Part shown: one piece after another, positions 35,297-43,108 of the stretch | Layout: each line of letters begins with the position of its first letter | How positions within the stretch are numbered: position 1 is the first letter of the stretch | Assembly: GCF_002261425.1 (NCBI RefSeq) | Contig: NZ_NEVJ01000003.1 | Location: forward strand, 3,472,001 to 3,536,000 | DNA: 64,000 nt | Direction: 5' to 3' | Origin: Bordetella genomosp. 9 | GTDB lineage: Bacteria; Pseudomonadota; Gammaproteobacteria; Burkholderiales; Burkholderiaceae_B | Notes under the pieces: model-generated | Database searches by the model: none | What the model was told of the DNA's origin: nothing | The model's input: only the letters and a program-made list of their open reading frames with translations | Program-made: the position numbers and the translations under genes

Positions 35297-36295
35297 TCAG
35301 TCGACCTTGATATTGGCGTCCTTGACCACCGTCGCCCACATCTTGCTTTCCGCCTGGACGAAGTCCTGGCTCTGCGCCGACGTCATGACGGGCGCGGGTG
35401 TTTCGCCTATCTTCTTCAGGGCTTCCTGCGCTTCCTCGCCCTGCCAGACCTTGGCGACGGCGGCGTTCAGTTTGGCCACGACGTCGGCGGGCGTCTGCGC
35501 GGGCACGAACAGGCCGGTCCAGAATAGCACCTTGAATCCAGGGACGGTTTCGGCCACCGTCGGCAGTTGCGGCCAGTCCGGGCTGCGCTTGTCGCCCGTG
35601 GTCGCCAGCGCGCGGATCTTGCCCGTGGTCACGAAGGGCGAAGCCGCCGCGATGGTGGAGAAGGAAAACTGCACCTGGCCGGAGATCAGGTCCGTCATGG
35701 CCGGGCCCGAACCTTTATAGGGCACGTGGATGAAGTTGCCCTGCGTCTTGAGCTTGAACAGTTCGCCCGCCATGTGCGGCGTGGTGCCGATGCCGGCGGA
35801 CGCGAAGCTCAATCCTTGCCCGCCCGATTTCGCCAGGGCTTGCAGCTCGGCGACGCTCTTGGCGGGGAGGCTGTTGGTGACCGACAGCATCAAGGGAGAG
35901 ACCGTCAGCATGGATACCGCCTTGAAGTCCCGCAGGGGCTCGTAAGGCAGATTGGGCATCAGGCTGGGATTGATGATCAGCGCGGGGTCGACGACCATGA
36001 CCGTATAGCCGTCGGCGGCGGCGCGCTTGACGTAGCCGGCGCCCACCGTGGCCCCCGCGCCGGGGCGGTTTTCCACCACCACGGATTGGTTCAATTCCTT
36101 GGCCAGCCCGCGGCTGAGGATACGCCCGACGGAATCGACACCGCCGCCGGGGGCGTATGGCACGACCAGGGTGATCTGATGGTCGGGATAGGCGGCCGCG
36201 GCGGCGCCCGAGCCCAGCGCCAGGGCCGTGCAGAGCGCGGCGGCCAATGCCGGTGCGGCGCGCCCGAGGGCGCGGATGTGGTGTCGTTGCATCAT
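35297..36295 (-). CDS. Bug-family tripartite tricarboxylate transporter receptor
   Basis: A 332-residue periplasmic binding protein. The signal peptide covers residues 1-34 (ending AAAA), then YPDHQITLVVPYAPGGGVDSVGRILSRGL. Other Bug motifs are DGYTVMVVDPAL, HVPYKGSGPAMTDLISGQVQFSF and LATTGDKRSPDWPQLPTVAE. ATG 36295 is followed by a second Met; the much longer open frame upstream lacks homology. It precedes hydroxylase set 2 in the same direction by about 140 bp. Confidence 0.92.
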   Translation of the reverse strand: MMQRHHIRALGRAAPALAAALCTALALGSGAAAAAYPDHQITLVVPYAPGGGVDSVGRILSRGLAKELNQSVVVENRPGAGATVGAGYVKRAAADGYTVMVVDPALIINPSLMPNLPYEPLRDFKAVSMLTVSPLMLSVTNSLPAKSVAELQALAKSGGQGLSFASAGIGTTPHMAGELFKLKTQGNFIHVPYKGSGPAMTDLISGQVQFSFSTIAAASPFVTTGKIRALATTGDKRSPDWPQLPTVAETVPGFKVLFWTGLFVPAQTPADVVAKLNAAVAKVWQGEEAQEALKKIGETPAPVMTSAQSQDFVQAESKMWATVVKDANIKVD

Positions 36296-36344
36296 GGTGG
36301 AATTCCCCTTGTTCCCCCCGGATCGCGGGGTTGTGCGTACAAGA

Positions 36345-36374
36345 TACCATTTTTGGTCTGTGTACCATATTTGG
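36345..36374. promoter_or_regulatory. Two TACCAT-T-rich-TGG motifs upstream of a Bug gene
   Basis: TACCATTTTTGGTC (36345-36358) and TACCATATTTGG (36363-36374) lie side by side about 50-80 bp upstream of the Bug start. Together they contain TGGT-N6-ACCA, which is similar to the half-sites of FCD-type GntR regulators. No GntR gene is in this window. Confidence 0.45.
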
Positions 36375-36500
36375 GACTTACCCGTAGCGGTCTCCGAGGG
36401 GGGCGGGCTGCCGGCGGCAGGTGCGGTTTTTGCGCCGGCGCAGGCGGGGGATGCGGCATTCGCGCCGCGCCCGGCGACTTGCGTGGGCCCGCCATGGCAA

Positions 36501-36563
36501 CCCGAACGACCCGAACGATCCAAACGACCCAAACGACCCGAACCACCCGAACGACCCGGAACG
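36501..36563. repeat. 9-bp tandem repeat upstream of the UdgX-like gene
   Basis: About seven imperfect copies of CCCGAACGA run in tandem. In the frame of the downstream gene they would encode a Thr-Arg-Thr-rich tract. They lie between an in-frame ATG at 36494 and the likely TTG start of the glycosylase at 36611. The remainder of the gap from 36375 holds no gene that I can support. Confidence 0.7.
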
Positions 36564-36610
36564 CCGCGTCCGAAAGCCGCGGACAGCCGCCTGATCGTGG
36601 GGACGCTCCC

Positions 36611-37231
36611 TTGATCGTGCCCGACCAGCACCCGACGACCCTGCGGGATTGCCGGCGCTGCGGCTTGTGGCACGACGCGACCCAGCCGGTGCCGGGCCAG
36701 GGGCCGCGCCGCGCTTCCATCCTGCTGGTGGGGGAGCAGCCCGGCGACCAGGAGGACAAGGCCGGCTTGCCTTTCGTCGGGCCAGCGGGCGGCCTGCTGG
36801 ACCGCGCGCTGGCGGATGCCGGGGTGCGGCGCGACGACGTCTTCGTCACCAACGCCGTGAAGCACTTCAAGTGGATCCCGCGCGGCAAGCGCCGTATGCA
36901 CAAGACGCCGGCGCAGCGGGAAGTGATGGCCTGCCGCTACTGGCTGGAGAAGGAGCTGGCGTCGGTGCGCCCGGCGGTGGCCGTCAGCCTGGGCGCGACC
37001 GCCCTGCGTTCGCTGATGCAGCGCGCCGACGTGCGCCTGGGCGCCATGCTCGGGGAGCCGGTCAATGTGGGCGGACTGGTGGTCGTCCCCACCTATCACC
37101 CTTCCTTCATATTGCGCGCCCCTGATCCGCGGGCTCGCGAGGCGGCTTACGCGGTCCTGGTGCAGGCCCTGGAAACCGCGGGCAGGATCGCCGCGGGCGA
37201 TGCGGCGGCGGAAAAGACATCGGCCCCGTGA
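36611..37231 (+). CDS. UdgX-type uracil-DNA glycosylase
   Basis: A 206-residue protein of the family 4 uracil-DNA glycosylase superfamily. It has CRRC at 14-17 (Fe-S ligands), GEQPGDQEDKAGLPFVGPAGGLLD at 41-64, GKRRMHKTP at 92-100 and YHPSFIL at 162-168. The Gln in GEQPG and the KRR-x-H loop are hallmarks of UdgX, which forms a covalent bond with uracil-containing DNA through the loop His (His97 here). The start is uncertain: TTG 36611 preceded by GGGGACG matches the family length; ATG 36494 would add a repeat-encoded Thr/Arg tract. It stands alone, on the opposite strand to its neighbours. Confidence 0.85.
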   Translation: MIVPDQHPTTLRDCRRCGLWHDATQPVPGQGPRRASILLVGEQPGDQEDKAGLPFVGPAGGLLDRALADAGVRRDDVFVTNAVKHFKWIPRGKRRMHKTPAQREVMACRYWLEKELASVRPAVAVSLGATALRSLMQRADVRLGAMLGEPVNVGGLVVVPTYHPSFILRAPDPRAREAAYAVLVQALETAGRIAAGDAAAEKTSAP

Positions 37232-37367
37232 GGGCGGGGCCGATGGTACTGCACGAGAGGAGCACCGGAAGACGCCCCGCCTCTCTTCGGGGCTGCCGCC
37301 TGGCCTTGTGAGCCGGCGGCCGGTCTGGTCGGCCGGCGTGTCCGCCGGCGCCTCGCCGTTCCGGGGC

Positions 37368-37697
37368 TTAGACGCCTTGGAACGGCTGGTTGTCGATGTC
37401 GCCGAAGGCGACGTCACCGTGCACGCTGCCGGTTTGCGCGATCGCGGGCGCCGAGGCGCTTTCCGCTTGCGCGGTGAACGGCGCGTTGTCCACGTCGTCG
37501 TTGCCGGTCAGGCCGGCGGCGCGCGCTTGCTGCAGCTGGGCAACCACCTGGTTACGGCTGGCGGCACTGGTGTCAACCTGGCCGTAGACGCCTTGGAACG
37601 GGACGTTGTCCGTATCGCCACGCGGCGTGCCGGCTTGGGCGCCAGCCACCAGGGCCAGGGACAGGGCAACGGAGGAAACAATGGTTTGGATCTTCAT
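37368..37697 (-). CDS. Small secreted DUF4148-like protein with NxPF motifs, paralogue 3
   Basis: A 109-residue exported protein. A signal peptide ending AQA (about residue 22) is followed by the same layout as the other copies: NVPF, a helix SRNQVVAQLQQARAAGL, NAPF and NQPF. It differs from paralogues 1 and 2 in several places (e.g. VDTSAASRN). The start ATG 37697 follows TTGGAG. It lies about 200 bp downstream of the two-component sensor gene, in the same direction. It shares the GGGTTTATCCCTA promoter motif but not the longer leader. Confidence 0.8.
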   Translation of the reverse strand: MKIQTIVSSVALSLALVAGAQAGTPRGDTDNVPFQGVYGQVDTSAASRNQVVAQLQQARAAGLTGNDDVDNAPFTAQAESASAPAIAQTGSVHGDVAFGDIDNQPFQGV

Positions 37698-37785
37698 GGC
37701 ACTTCTCCAATAGTCGATTTGGGGAACCGGGGGCTGTTGTTTTGCTCTGGTTCCCGACGCATGGAGATTGTGCATCCCAGGATCG

Positions 37786-37798
37786 TAGGGATAAACCC
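37786..37798 (-). promoter_or_regulatory. GGGTTTATCCCTA motif upstream of paralogue 3
   Basis: The minus strand reads CGGGTTTATCCCTA 88 bp upstream of the start codon at 37697, matching the motif in the other three paralogue promoters (961, 2191, 42459). Since the surrounding leader is unrelated, the motif itself is probably under selection. Confidence 0.55.
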
Positions 37799-37822
37799 GT
37801 GATTGACGAATACACTATCCCA

Positions 37823-37844
37823 ATTCCAGGACTAATCCTGGAAT
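37823..37844. promoter_or_regulatory. Perfect 9-bp inverted repeat after the sensor kinase gene
   Basis: ATTCCAGGA, four bases, TCCTGGAAT. It lies between the sensor kinase stop (37899) and the paralogue 3 promoter motif. No T-run follows on either strand, so it may be an operator rather than a terminator, though a stem-loop in the mRNA is also possible. Confidence 0.45.
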
Positions 37845-37898
37845 ATGTGAGGATAAAAAAGTATAAATCGATAGTGGCAATCTATGTAAGCAGGGATT

Positions 37899-39353
37899 TC
37901 ATTCGTAGGACGTATCCTGAGTCCTCTGCCTATCCCTGTCGGTCGCGCCCACGGGCGCCGTGGCGGGGTAAGACAGCGTGAAGCGGATATGCCCGTCGGG
38001 CGCCGATTCCGCCCATGCCCTGCCGCCGTGCAAGGCCATGATCGCGCGCACGATGGCCAGCCCGAGGCCGCTGGCGTCCGAGCCCGCGCTGCGCGACAGG
38101 TCGGCGCGATAGAAGCGATCGAAAAGCTTGTGCAGCCTGTCCGGGGGGATGGGCGTGCCGCGATTGTCGACCTGGACCTGGACCGTATCGCCGGTGGCGC
38201 GCGCCGACAGGCTGATCTCGGTTTCCGCGTCCGCATAGCGCACGGCATTGGCCACCAGATTGCCCAGCGCGCGCCGGAACAGCATGGCGTCGGCCCGGAC
38301 GACGCCGCTGCCGCTGCATTGCAGCCGCAGCCCGCGCTCTTCGGCCAGTCCTTCGAAATACTCCGCGACGCGGCGCAGTTCCGTATCCAGATCGAGTTGC
38401 ACGTAGTCCAGGGCCGATTGCGCGTTTTCCGCGCGCGCCAGGAACAGGATGTTCTCCACCAGCCGCGACAGGCGCTCCAGTTCTTCCAGGCTGGACGCCA
38501 GCACGCTTTCATACTCGGACGGGGTGCGGCGCTGGTACAAGGCCACCTGGCAGTTGCCCATCAACGCGCCGATCGGCGTACGGATTTCGTGCGCCAGGTC
38601 GGCGGAAAACTGCGCCAGGCGTTCATAGCCGTCGGCCAGCCTGTCCAGCATGGCATTGAAGGACGCCGTCAGCTCGCGCAGTTCGTGCGGCGTGTCGGCC
38701 AGGTTCAGGCGCTGGTCCAGGCTGGCGGGCGTCACGCGCGCGGCCTGGCGCGCCATGGCTCTCAAGGGGCGCAGGCCGCGCCGCAGCGCCAGATAGCCCA
38801 GTACGGCGATGGAAAGAAAGGCAGCCGCGACGGCCAGCGCGATCTGTTCGCGGTACAGCGCCAGCATGCGCGTTTCGTTCACCAGCAGATGCGCGGCCTG
38901 GACTTCCACCGGCGTGCCGTCCATGGTGCGCGCCATGGCCGAGACCACGCGCATGCCGCCGCCCGCCGTGGTCGTGCCGTCGCGGATGTTCTCGCGTGCC
39001 AAGGGCTGGTCTTCCGCCACCGGGGCGACGGGGGGCAGCGCCTGGTGGCCGGGATTGACGTCCATGACCGGTTCGGCGCCGGGGATGCGGAACACCAGCA
39101 CGTCCTGTTCGTTGCCCAGCATGTTCTCGAACAGGCCGGGCCGCGCCCGGATTTCATCCAGGGTGAGCGTGTCGCGCAGCAGTGCGCGGAAACGGTCGAC
39201 GCGGCCGATCAGGCCGATGTCGCTGCGCGCCATCATGCTCGATTCCATCGCCTTGTACAGGTACATGCCGGCGACGCTGACGACCAGGGCCGACAGCAGC
39301 GCGAACGACAGCGCCGTGCGCAGCGTCAGGGAGCGTCGCCATCGTCGGCGCAT
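37899..39353 (-). CDS. Sensor histidine kinase (CusS/HprS-like heavy-metal sensor group)
   Basis: A 484-residue inner-membrane kinase. A transmembrane helix at about 13-34 is followed by a periplasmic sensor region (about 35-165), a second helix (about 168-190) and a HAMP domain. The phospho-acceptor His is in [19 protein letters not shown], near residue 255. N, G1 and G2 boxes follow: [44 protein letters not shown]. The family senses copper/silver or, in E. coli HprS, hydrogen peroxide. ATG 39353 overlaps the response regulator stop by 28 bp. The signal is unknown; the adjoining molybdoenzyme favours a redox role. Confidence 0.9.
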   Translation of the reverse strand: MRRRWRRSLTLRTALSFALLSALVVSVAGMYLYKAMESSMMARSDIGLIGRVDRFRALLRDTLTLDEIRARPGLFENMLGNEQDVLVFRIPGAEPVMDVNPGHQALPPVAPVAEDQPLARENIRDGTTTAGGGMRVVSAMARTMDGTPVEVQAAHLLVNETRMLALYREQIALAVAAAFLSIAVLGYLALRRGLRPLRAMARQAARVTPASLDQRLNLADTPHELRELTASFNAMLDRLADGYERLAQFSADLAHEIRTPIGALMGNCQVALYQRRTPSEYESVLASSLEELERLSRLVENILFLARAENAQSALDYVQLDLDTELRRVAEYFEGLAEERGLRLQCSGSGVVRADAMLFRRALGNLVANAVRYADAETEISLSARATGDTVQVQVDNRGTPIPPDRLHKLFDRFYRADLSRSAGSDASGLGLAIVRAIMALHGGRAWAESAPDGHIRFTLSYPATAPVGATDRDRQRTQDTSYE

Positions 39354-40021
39354 TCGCGCACCTCGCAAACGTAGCCTATGCCACGTACCGTATGGATCAA
39401 TTTGGGTTCGAAGGGCTTGTCGATCTTGGCGCGCAGCCGCTTGATGGCGACGTCGACGACATTGGTATCGCTGTCGAAATTCATGTCCCACACTTCCGAC
39501 GCGATGATGGCGCGCGACAGGACTTCGCCTTCGCGCCGCACCAGCAGGTGCAGCAGCGTGAACTCCTTGGTGGTGAGCGCGATGGCGGTTTGCGTGCGCG
39601 TGACGCGTCGGCGCAGGACGTCGATGTGCATGTCGGCCAGGCGCAGGTGATCGGCCTCGCGCACGACGCCACGGCGCAGCAGCGTGCGGACGCGCAGCAC
39701 CAGTTCGGTAAAGGAAAACGGCTTGACCAGGTAGTCGTCGGCGCCGAGCTCGAGGCCGCGTATGCGGTCCTGCAGCTGGTCGCGCGCGGTCAGGAACAGC
39801 ACGGGCACGTCCTGCTGCTTGCGCAGCGCTTCCATGATCTGCCAGCCGTTCATGCCGGGCAGCATGACGTCGAGCACGATCAGGTCGTAACGCTGTTCGA
39901 GCGCCATGTGCAGGCCGTCGGCGCCGTGGCGCGCCAGATCCACCGCGTAGCCCGATTCGCCGAGGCCCTTCTTCAGGTATTCGCCGGTTTTGAGGTCGTC
40001 TTCGACCACCAGTATGCGCAC
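39326..40021 (-). CDS. OmpR-family response regulator (CusR/HprR-like)
   Basis: A 231-residue response regulator. The receiver domain starts [20 protein letters not shown], with the phospho-acceptor Asp in [11 protein letters not shown] (about 51). The [28 protein letters not shown] region is typical of heavy-metal regulators. The winged-helix output domain ends [38 protein letters not shown] start at 40021 with an upstream GCGAGG fits the family N-terminus. The ATG at 40075 would add 18 unmatched residues and lie inside the operator at 40074-40089. Transcribed divergently from the DUF5666/cytochrome/molybdoenzyme genes. Confidence 0.88.
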   Translation of the reverse strand: MRILVVEDDLKTGEYLKKGLGESGYAVDLARHGADGLHMALEQRYDLIVLDVMLPGMNGWQIMEALRKQQDVPVLFLTARDQLQDRIRGLELGADDYLVKPFSFTELVLRVRTLLRRGVVREADHLRLADMHIDVLRRRVTRTQTAIALTTKEFTLLHLLVRREGEVLSRAIIASEVWDMNFDSDTNVVDVAIKRLRAKIDKPFEPKLIHTVRGIGYVCEVRECADDGDAP

Positions 40022-40073
40022 GCAGCACCTCGCTTGCCAGGCGTCGATTTTATCGGGGCGCGCCGGATCGTTC

Positions 40074-40089
40074 ATGACATTATTGTCAT
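40074..40089. promoter_or_regulatory. Candidate CusR/HprR-type operator
   Basis: ATGACATTATTGTCAT, with perfect 6-bp inverted arms and a 4-base centre, lies in the divergent region between the response regulator and the DUF5666 gene. It resembles the TGACA-type half-sites bound by CusR-like regulators, so it is a likely site for this response regulator. Confidence 0.65.
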
Positions 40090-40210
40090 CCGCGCGTCAT
40101 GCTGCCGTCCCCGCGCCGCCGTCACGATAGCGACGCGAGCTTTCTTGAACGCATCGAGAACCGCGTCGCCGCGCTGCTTCCGCGGCCGGCGATACCTGAC
40201 GGAGAAACGG

Positions 40211-40846
40211 ATGAACAAGCATTATCGGATTGGAGCGTGGTGCGCCGGCGTCCTGCTGGCGGGCGGCATGGCCGCCGCGCAGGCACAACAGGCCGGGCAG
40301 GCGCCGGCCAATCGCCTGGCGGTGCGCGGCACGATCGAGCAGGTCACGGATACCACGCTGAAGGTCAAGGCGCGCAACGGCAAGGACGTCAGCCTGGCGC
40401 TGCCGTCCAATGTCGCGGTGCGCGCGGTGTCCCTGGCCAAGCTCGGCGACATCAAGCCGGACAGCTTTATCGGCACGGCCGCCACGCCGCAGCCCGACGG
40501 CACGCTGAAGGCGCTGGAAGTGCACGTGTTCGCGGCGTCGCTGCGCGGTTCGGGTGAAGGCAACCGGCCCTGGATGGGTACGGACGGCAAGACCGGCCAG
40601 ATGACCAACGGCACGGTCGGCAGCCTGGTCGGCACCAATGGCACGACGATGAAGGTCAAGTACAAGGACGGCGAGAAGACCGTGGTGGTGCCGCCCGATG
40701 TGCCCATCGTCTACATGGAACCGGGCGATCGCGGCCTGCTCAAGACCGGCGCGCCGGTGCTGGTGTTTCCGACCAAGAACGCCGACGGCAGCCTGACTGC
40801 CGCCACGGTCATCGCCGGCAAGGACGGCACGATCCCGCCGATGTAA
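40211..40846 (+). CDS. Secreted DUF5666-like protein
   Basis: A 211-residue exported protein. Residues 1-26 are a signal peptide ending AQA. The mature part has two beta-rich repeats: residues about 38-105 (LAVRGTIEQVTDTTLKVKARNGKDVSLALPSN) and about 130-205 (GTVGSLVGTNGTTMKVKYKDGEKTVVVPPD), as in DUF5666 OB-like folds. The ribosome-binding site is GACGGAGAAACGG. It leads the operon with cytochrome b and the molybdoenzyme and probably is a periplasmic partner. No catalytic residues can be identified. Confidence 0.75.
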   Translation: MNKHYRIGAWCAGVLLAGGMAAAQAQQAGQAPANRLAVRGTIEQVTDTTLKVKARNGKDVSLALPSNVAVRAVSLAKLGDIKPDSFIGTAATPQPDGTLKALEVHVFAASLRGSGEGNRPWMGTDGKTGQMTNGTVGSLVGTNGTTMKVKYKDGEKTVVVPPDVPIVYMEPGDRGLLKTGAPVLVFPTKNADGSLTAATVIAGKDGTIPPM

Positions 40847-40890
40847 GCCTTGGCATACGGCAAAGAAGCATCCGGCGCAGGAGACCCGTC

Positions 40891-41541
40891 TTGTCCTCAT
40901 TTTCGGTAAACGACGATGGCGCGGTCGCGCCGGTACGGCGCCGCCCTGTTCATCCGCGCTATGTACGCATCACGCATTGGCTCAATGTCTATGCGATGGC
41001 CTGCATGTTCATGAGCGGATGGGGCATCTACAACGCCTCGCCCATCTTCCCTTTCAGCTTCCCGCAATGGGCGACGCTGGGCGGCTGGCTGGGCGCGGCG
41101 ACCATCTGGCATTTCGCCGTCATGTGGCTGCTGGTCGGCAATGGCCTGGTCTATCTGCTGGCGGGCATCGCGTCGGGGCATCTGCGCCGTGACCTGATGG
41201 ACGTGACGCCGCGCGCCGTGCTGCGCGATGCCGCGGCCGCTTTGCGCCTGCGGCTGCGCCACGCGCCCGGACGCTACAACGCGGTGCAGAAGGTGCTGTA
41301 CCTGGGCGTCCTGCTGCTGGGGGTGCTGATCGTGCTGTCCGGCCTGGCGATATGGAAGCCGGTGCAGCTGGACTGGCTGACCAATCTGTTCGGCGGTTTC
41401 GCCGCCGCGCGCGTGGTGCACTTCTGCGCCATGGCCGGCATCGGCCTGTTCGTCGTCGTTCACCTTCTGCTGGTCATCCTGGTGCCGCGCACCCTGCCGC
41501 CGATGATTATCGACCGAACCCATGGAGCCCACGATGCCTGA
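40891..41541 (+). CDS. Membrane cytochrome b561/b6-domain protein
   Basis: A 216-residue protein with four hydrophobic helices. Haem-ligand histidines are seen in RYVRITHWLNVYAM (about 27-40), WHFAVMWLLVGNG, and RVVHFCAMAGIGLFVVVHLLLV. It belongs to the group of diheme cytochromes b that pass electrons between the quinone pool and periplasmic enzymes. TTG 40891 is the start, with GCAGGAG 8 bp upstream. It overlaps the next gene by 8 bp. It probably serves the molybdoenzyme that follows, as MsrQ serves MsrP. Confidence 0.9.
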   Translation: MSSFSVNDDGAVAPVRRRPVHPRYVRITHWLNVYAMACMFMSGWGIYNASPIFPFSFPQWATLGGWLGAATIWHFAVMWLLVGNGLVYLLAGIASGHLRRDLMDVTPRAVLRDAAAALRLRLRHAPGRYNAVQKVLYLGVLLLGVLIVLSGLAIWKPVQLDWLTNLFGGFAAARVVHFCAMAGIGLFVVVHLLLVILVPRTLPPMIIDRTHGAHDA

Positions 41542-42307
41542 GCGCAATGATGGCCCGCGCGGAAAGCGCCTGATCCTGGAGCCGGCGCAGCGCAGCCAGC
41601 TGCATCGCGCGCAACGCCGGCTGTTCCTGCGCGGCGGGCTGTCGCTGGGCGCGCTGGCGATGATCAGCGGCTGCAACATGCAGGACGGCGATACCTTCGA
41701 CAAGGTGCTGTGGGCGATGTCGCGCTGGAACGACCGCGTGCAGGCCTGGCTGTTCAATCAGAACAAGCTCGCGGCGACCTACCCGGCCAGCCAGGTCACG
41801 GACCCCTTTCCCTTCAACGCGTACTACCCCGAGTACAGCGTGCCGGACATCGATCTTTCCGCATGGAAGCTGGAAGTGTCCGGCATGGTGGCGGACAAGC
41901 GCGCCTGGACGCTGGAAGACCTGCGCCGCCTGCCGCAGGCCAGCCAGATCACGCGGCTGATCTGCATCGAAGGCTGGAGCGCGATCGGGCAGTGGAGCGG
42001 CATACCGCTGAAGACCTTCCTGCAGCGCGTCGGCGCCGACCTGAGCGCGCGCTATGTCGGTTTCAAATGCGCCGACCGCTACTACGGCAGCATCGACATG
42101 CCCACGGCCTTGCATCCGCAGACCATATTGGCGCTGGATTTCGGCGGGGCGGAGCTGCCGCCGGACTACGGGCAGCCGTTGCGGCTGCGCGTGCCGACCA
42201 AGCTGGGGTTCAAGAACCCCAAGCACATCGTGGCGATGTTCGTCACGAACACCTATCCCGGCGGGTATTGGGAGGACCAGGGCTACAACTGGTTCAGCGG
42301 GATATAG
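41534..42307 (+). CDS. Molybdopterin-dependent oxidoreductase (sulfite oxidase/MsrP fold)
   Basis: A 257-residue protein. The N-terminus has a Tat-type RRLFLRGG followed by a hydrophobic segment and a lipobox-like ISGC (about 37-40). The sulfite-oxidase fold domain has WKLEVSGMVADKRAWTLEDLRRLP, and the Mo-ligand Cys in LICIEGWSAIGQWSGIPLKTFL (about 137). The C-terminus has LRLRVPTKLGFKNPKHI. The start at 41534 has GGAG 8 bp upstream. Periplasmic reductase of oxidised methionine or other S/N-oxides is suggested by MsrP, but the substrate is not determined. A two-component system lies divergent to this operon. Confidence 0.88.
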   Translation: MPERNDGPRGKRLILEPAQRSQLHRAQRRLFLRGGLSLGALAMISGCNMQDGDTFDKVLWAMSRWNDRVQAWLFNQNKLAATYPASQVTDPFPFNAYYPEYSVPDIDLSAWKLEVSGMVADKRAWTLEDLRRLPQASQITRLICIEGWSAIGQWSGIPLKTFLQRVGADLSARYVGFKCADRYYGSIDMPTALHPQTILALDFGGAELPPDYGQPLRLRVPTKLGFKNPKHIVAMFVTNTYPGGYWEDQGYNWFSGI

Positions 42308-42430
42308 CGCCACCCCATCCGTGGCGGGCGACCGCCAGCCTCTGTCTGCCCGTCCTGCCCTGTCCGCCGCAATAGGCGGCCGGGGCGAATTCATTGGTCG
42401 AAAACCACGAATGATCCAAGATTAGTGCGA

Positions 42431-42587
42431 AAAATGGAAAGATGATTTTCGCATATGCGGGTTTATCCCTAGGTCTTGCCGGCGCAGAATGCAGTCATCG
42501 GGAACAGCAACGGACATCGCGAAGTTCTCCACACAGCAAATCGCGATGCACGGCCCGGATCACTTAACCAGGACTAGGAGTACTGCC
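42431..42587 (+). promoter_or_regulatory. Conserved 157-bp leader/promoter block, copy 4
   Basis: Nearly identical to 933-1089 over the full 157 bp, though 41 kb away. It contains AAATGGAAAGATGATTTTC, GGGTTTATCCCTA at 42459-42471 and the leader ending ACTAGGAGTACTGCC. The genes downstream have diverged more than these leaders. Confidence 0.7.
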
Positions 42588-42890
42588 ATGAATGCCAAGA
42601 CCATCGTTTCCGCTTTTGTTCTTTCCTTTGCCGCCATCGGCGCCGCGCAAGCCGCGAATAGCGAACCGAACAACGTGCCCTTCCAGGGCGTGTACGGCCA
42701 AGCCGCCAATAGCGCGAGCCGCGCTCAAGTCGTCGCCGAGCTGCAACAAGCCCGCGCCGCCGGCCTGACCGCCAACAGCGAATCGAACAACGCGCCCTTC
42801 GTCGCGCAAGCCGACACCGGCGTGAGCCGCGCGCAGATCGCGCTGGGCTCGGACTTCGGCGATAGCAACAACCAGCCCTTCCAAGGCTGA
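42588..42890 (+). CDS. Small secreted DUF4148-like protein with NxPF motifs, paralogue 4
   Basis: A 100-residue exported protein. The signal peptide (residues 1-23) is identical to that of paralogue 2. The mature part has NVPF, a helix SRAQVVAELQQARAAGL, NAPF and NQPF, but Asp is replaced by Ser/Asn in the flanks (EPNNVPF, ESNNAPF, DSNNQPF). The region between the second and third motifs is shorter. It follows the molybdoenzyme operon and ends in a strong terminator. Function is unknown. Confidence 0.8.
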   Translation: MNAKTIVSAFVLSFAAIGAAQAANSEPNNVPFQGVYGQAANSASRAQVVAELQQARAAGLTANSESNNAPFVAQADTGVSRAQIALGSDFGDSNNQPFQG

Positions 42891-42912
42891 TCGCCGCAAG
42901 CGCTGGAGCGCG

Positions 42913-42944
42913 GGCCGGCCCCCCAAAAGGGGGCCGGCCTTTTT
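42913..42944 (+). terminator. Strong rho-independent terminator after paralogue 4
   Basis: Perfect 11-bp GC-only arms (42913-42923 and 42929-42939) with a CAAAA loop and a TTTTT tail, 22 bp after the stop codon. Confidence 0.92.
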
Positions 42945-42968
42945 CATGCCGGCGGCAATCGCGCCATA

Positions 42969-42980
42969 TCCAAATTTGGA
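42969..42980. promoter_or_regulatory. Palindrome upstream of xdhC
   Basis: TCCAAATTTGGA is a perfect 12-bp palindrome, flanked by GCGC on both sides, about 130 bp upstream of the XdhC start. It may be an operator. No adjacent regulator gene is present. Confidence 0.45.
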
Positions 42981-43108
42981 AAAGCGCCAAAACTGGGGCA
43001 AACTCATCGGGCGCCCGCGAACGATGGACAGGGGCGCGTCCGTTACTTCGCCGGCGGCGCCGGCAGGCCGACAGTCCCCTGTGCAGGGACTTTCAGGATG
43101 AACGCTCG

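Noticed and set aside
36292..36903. Minus-strand open frame with Val-Arg repeats
   Set aside because: It is the reverse translation of the 9-bp repeat and the UdgX gene, with no independent support.
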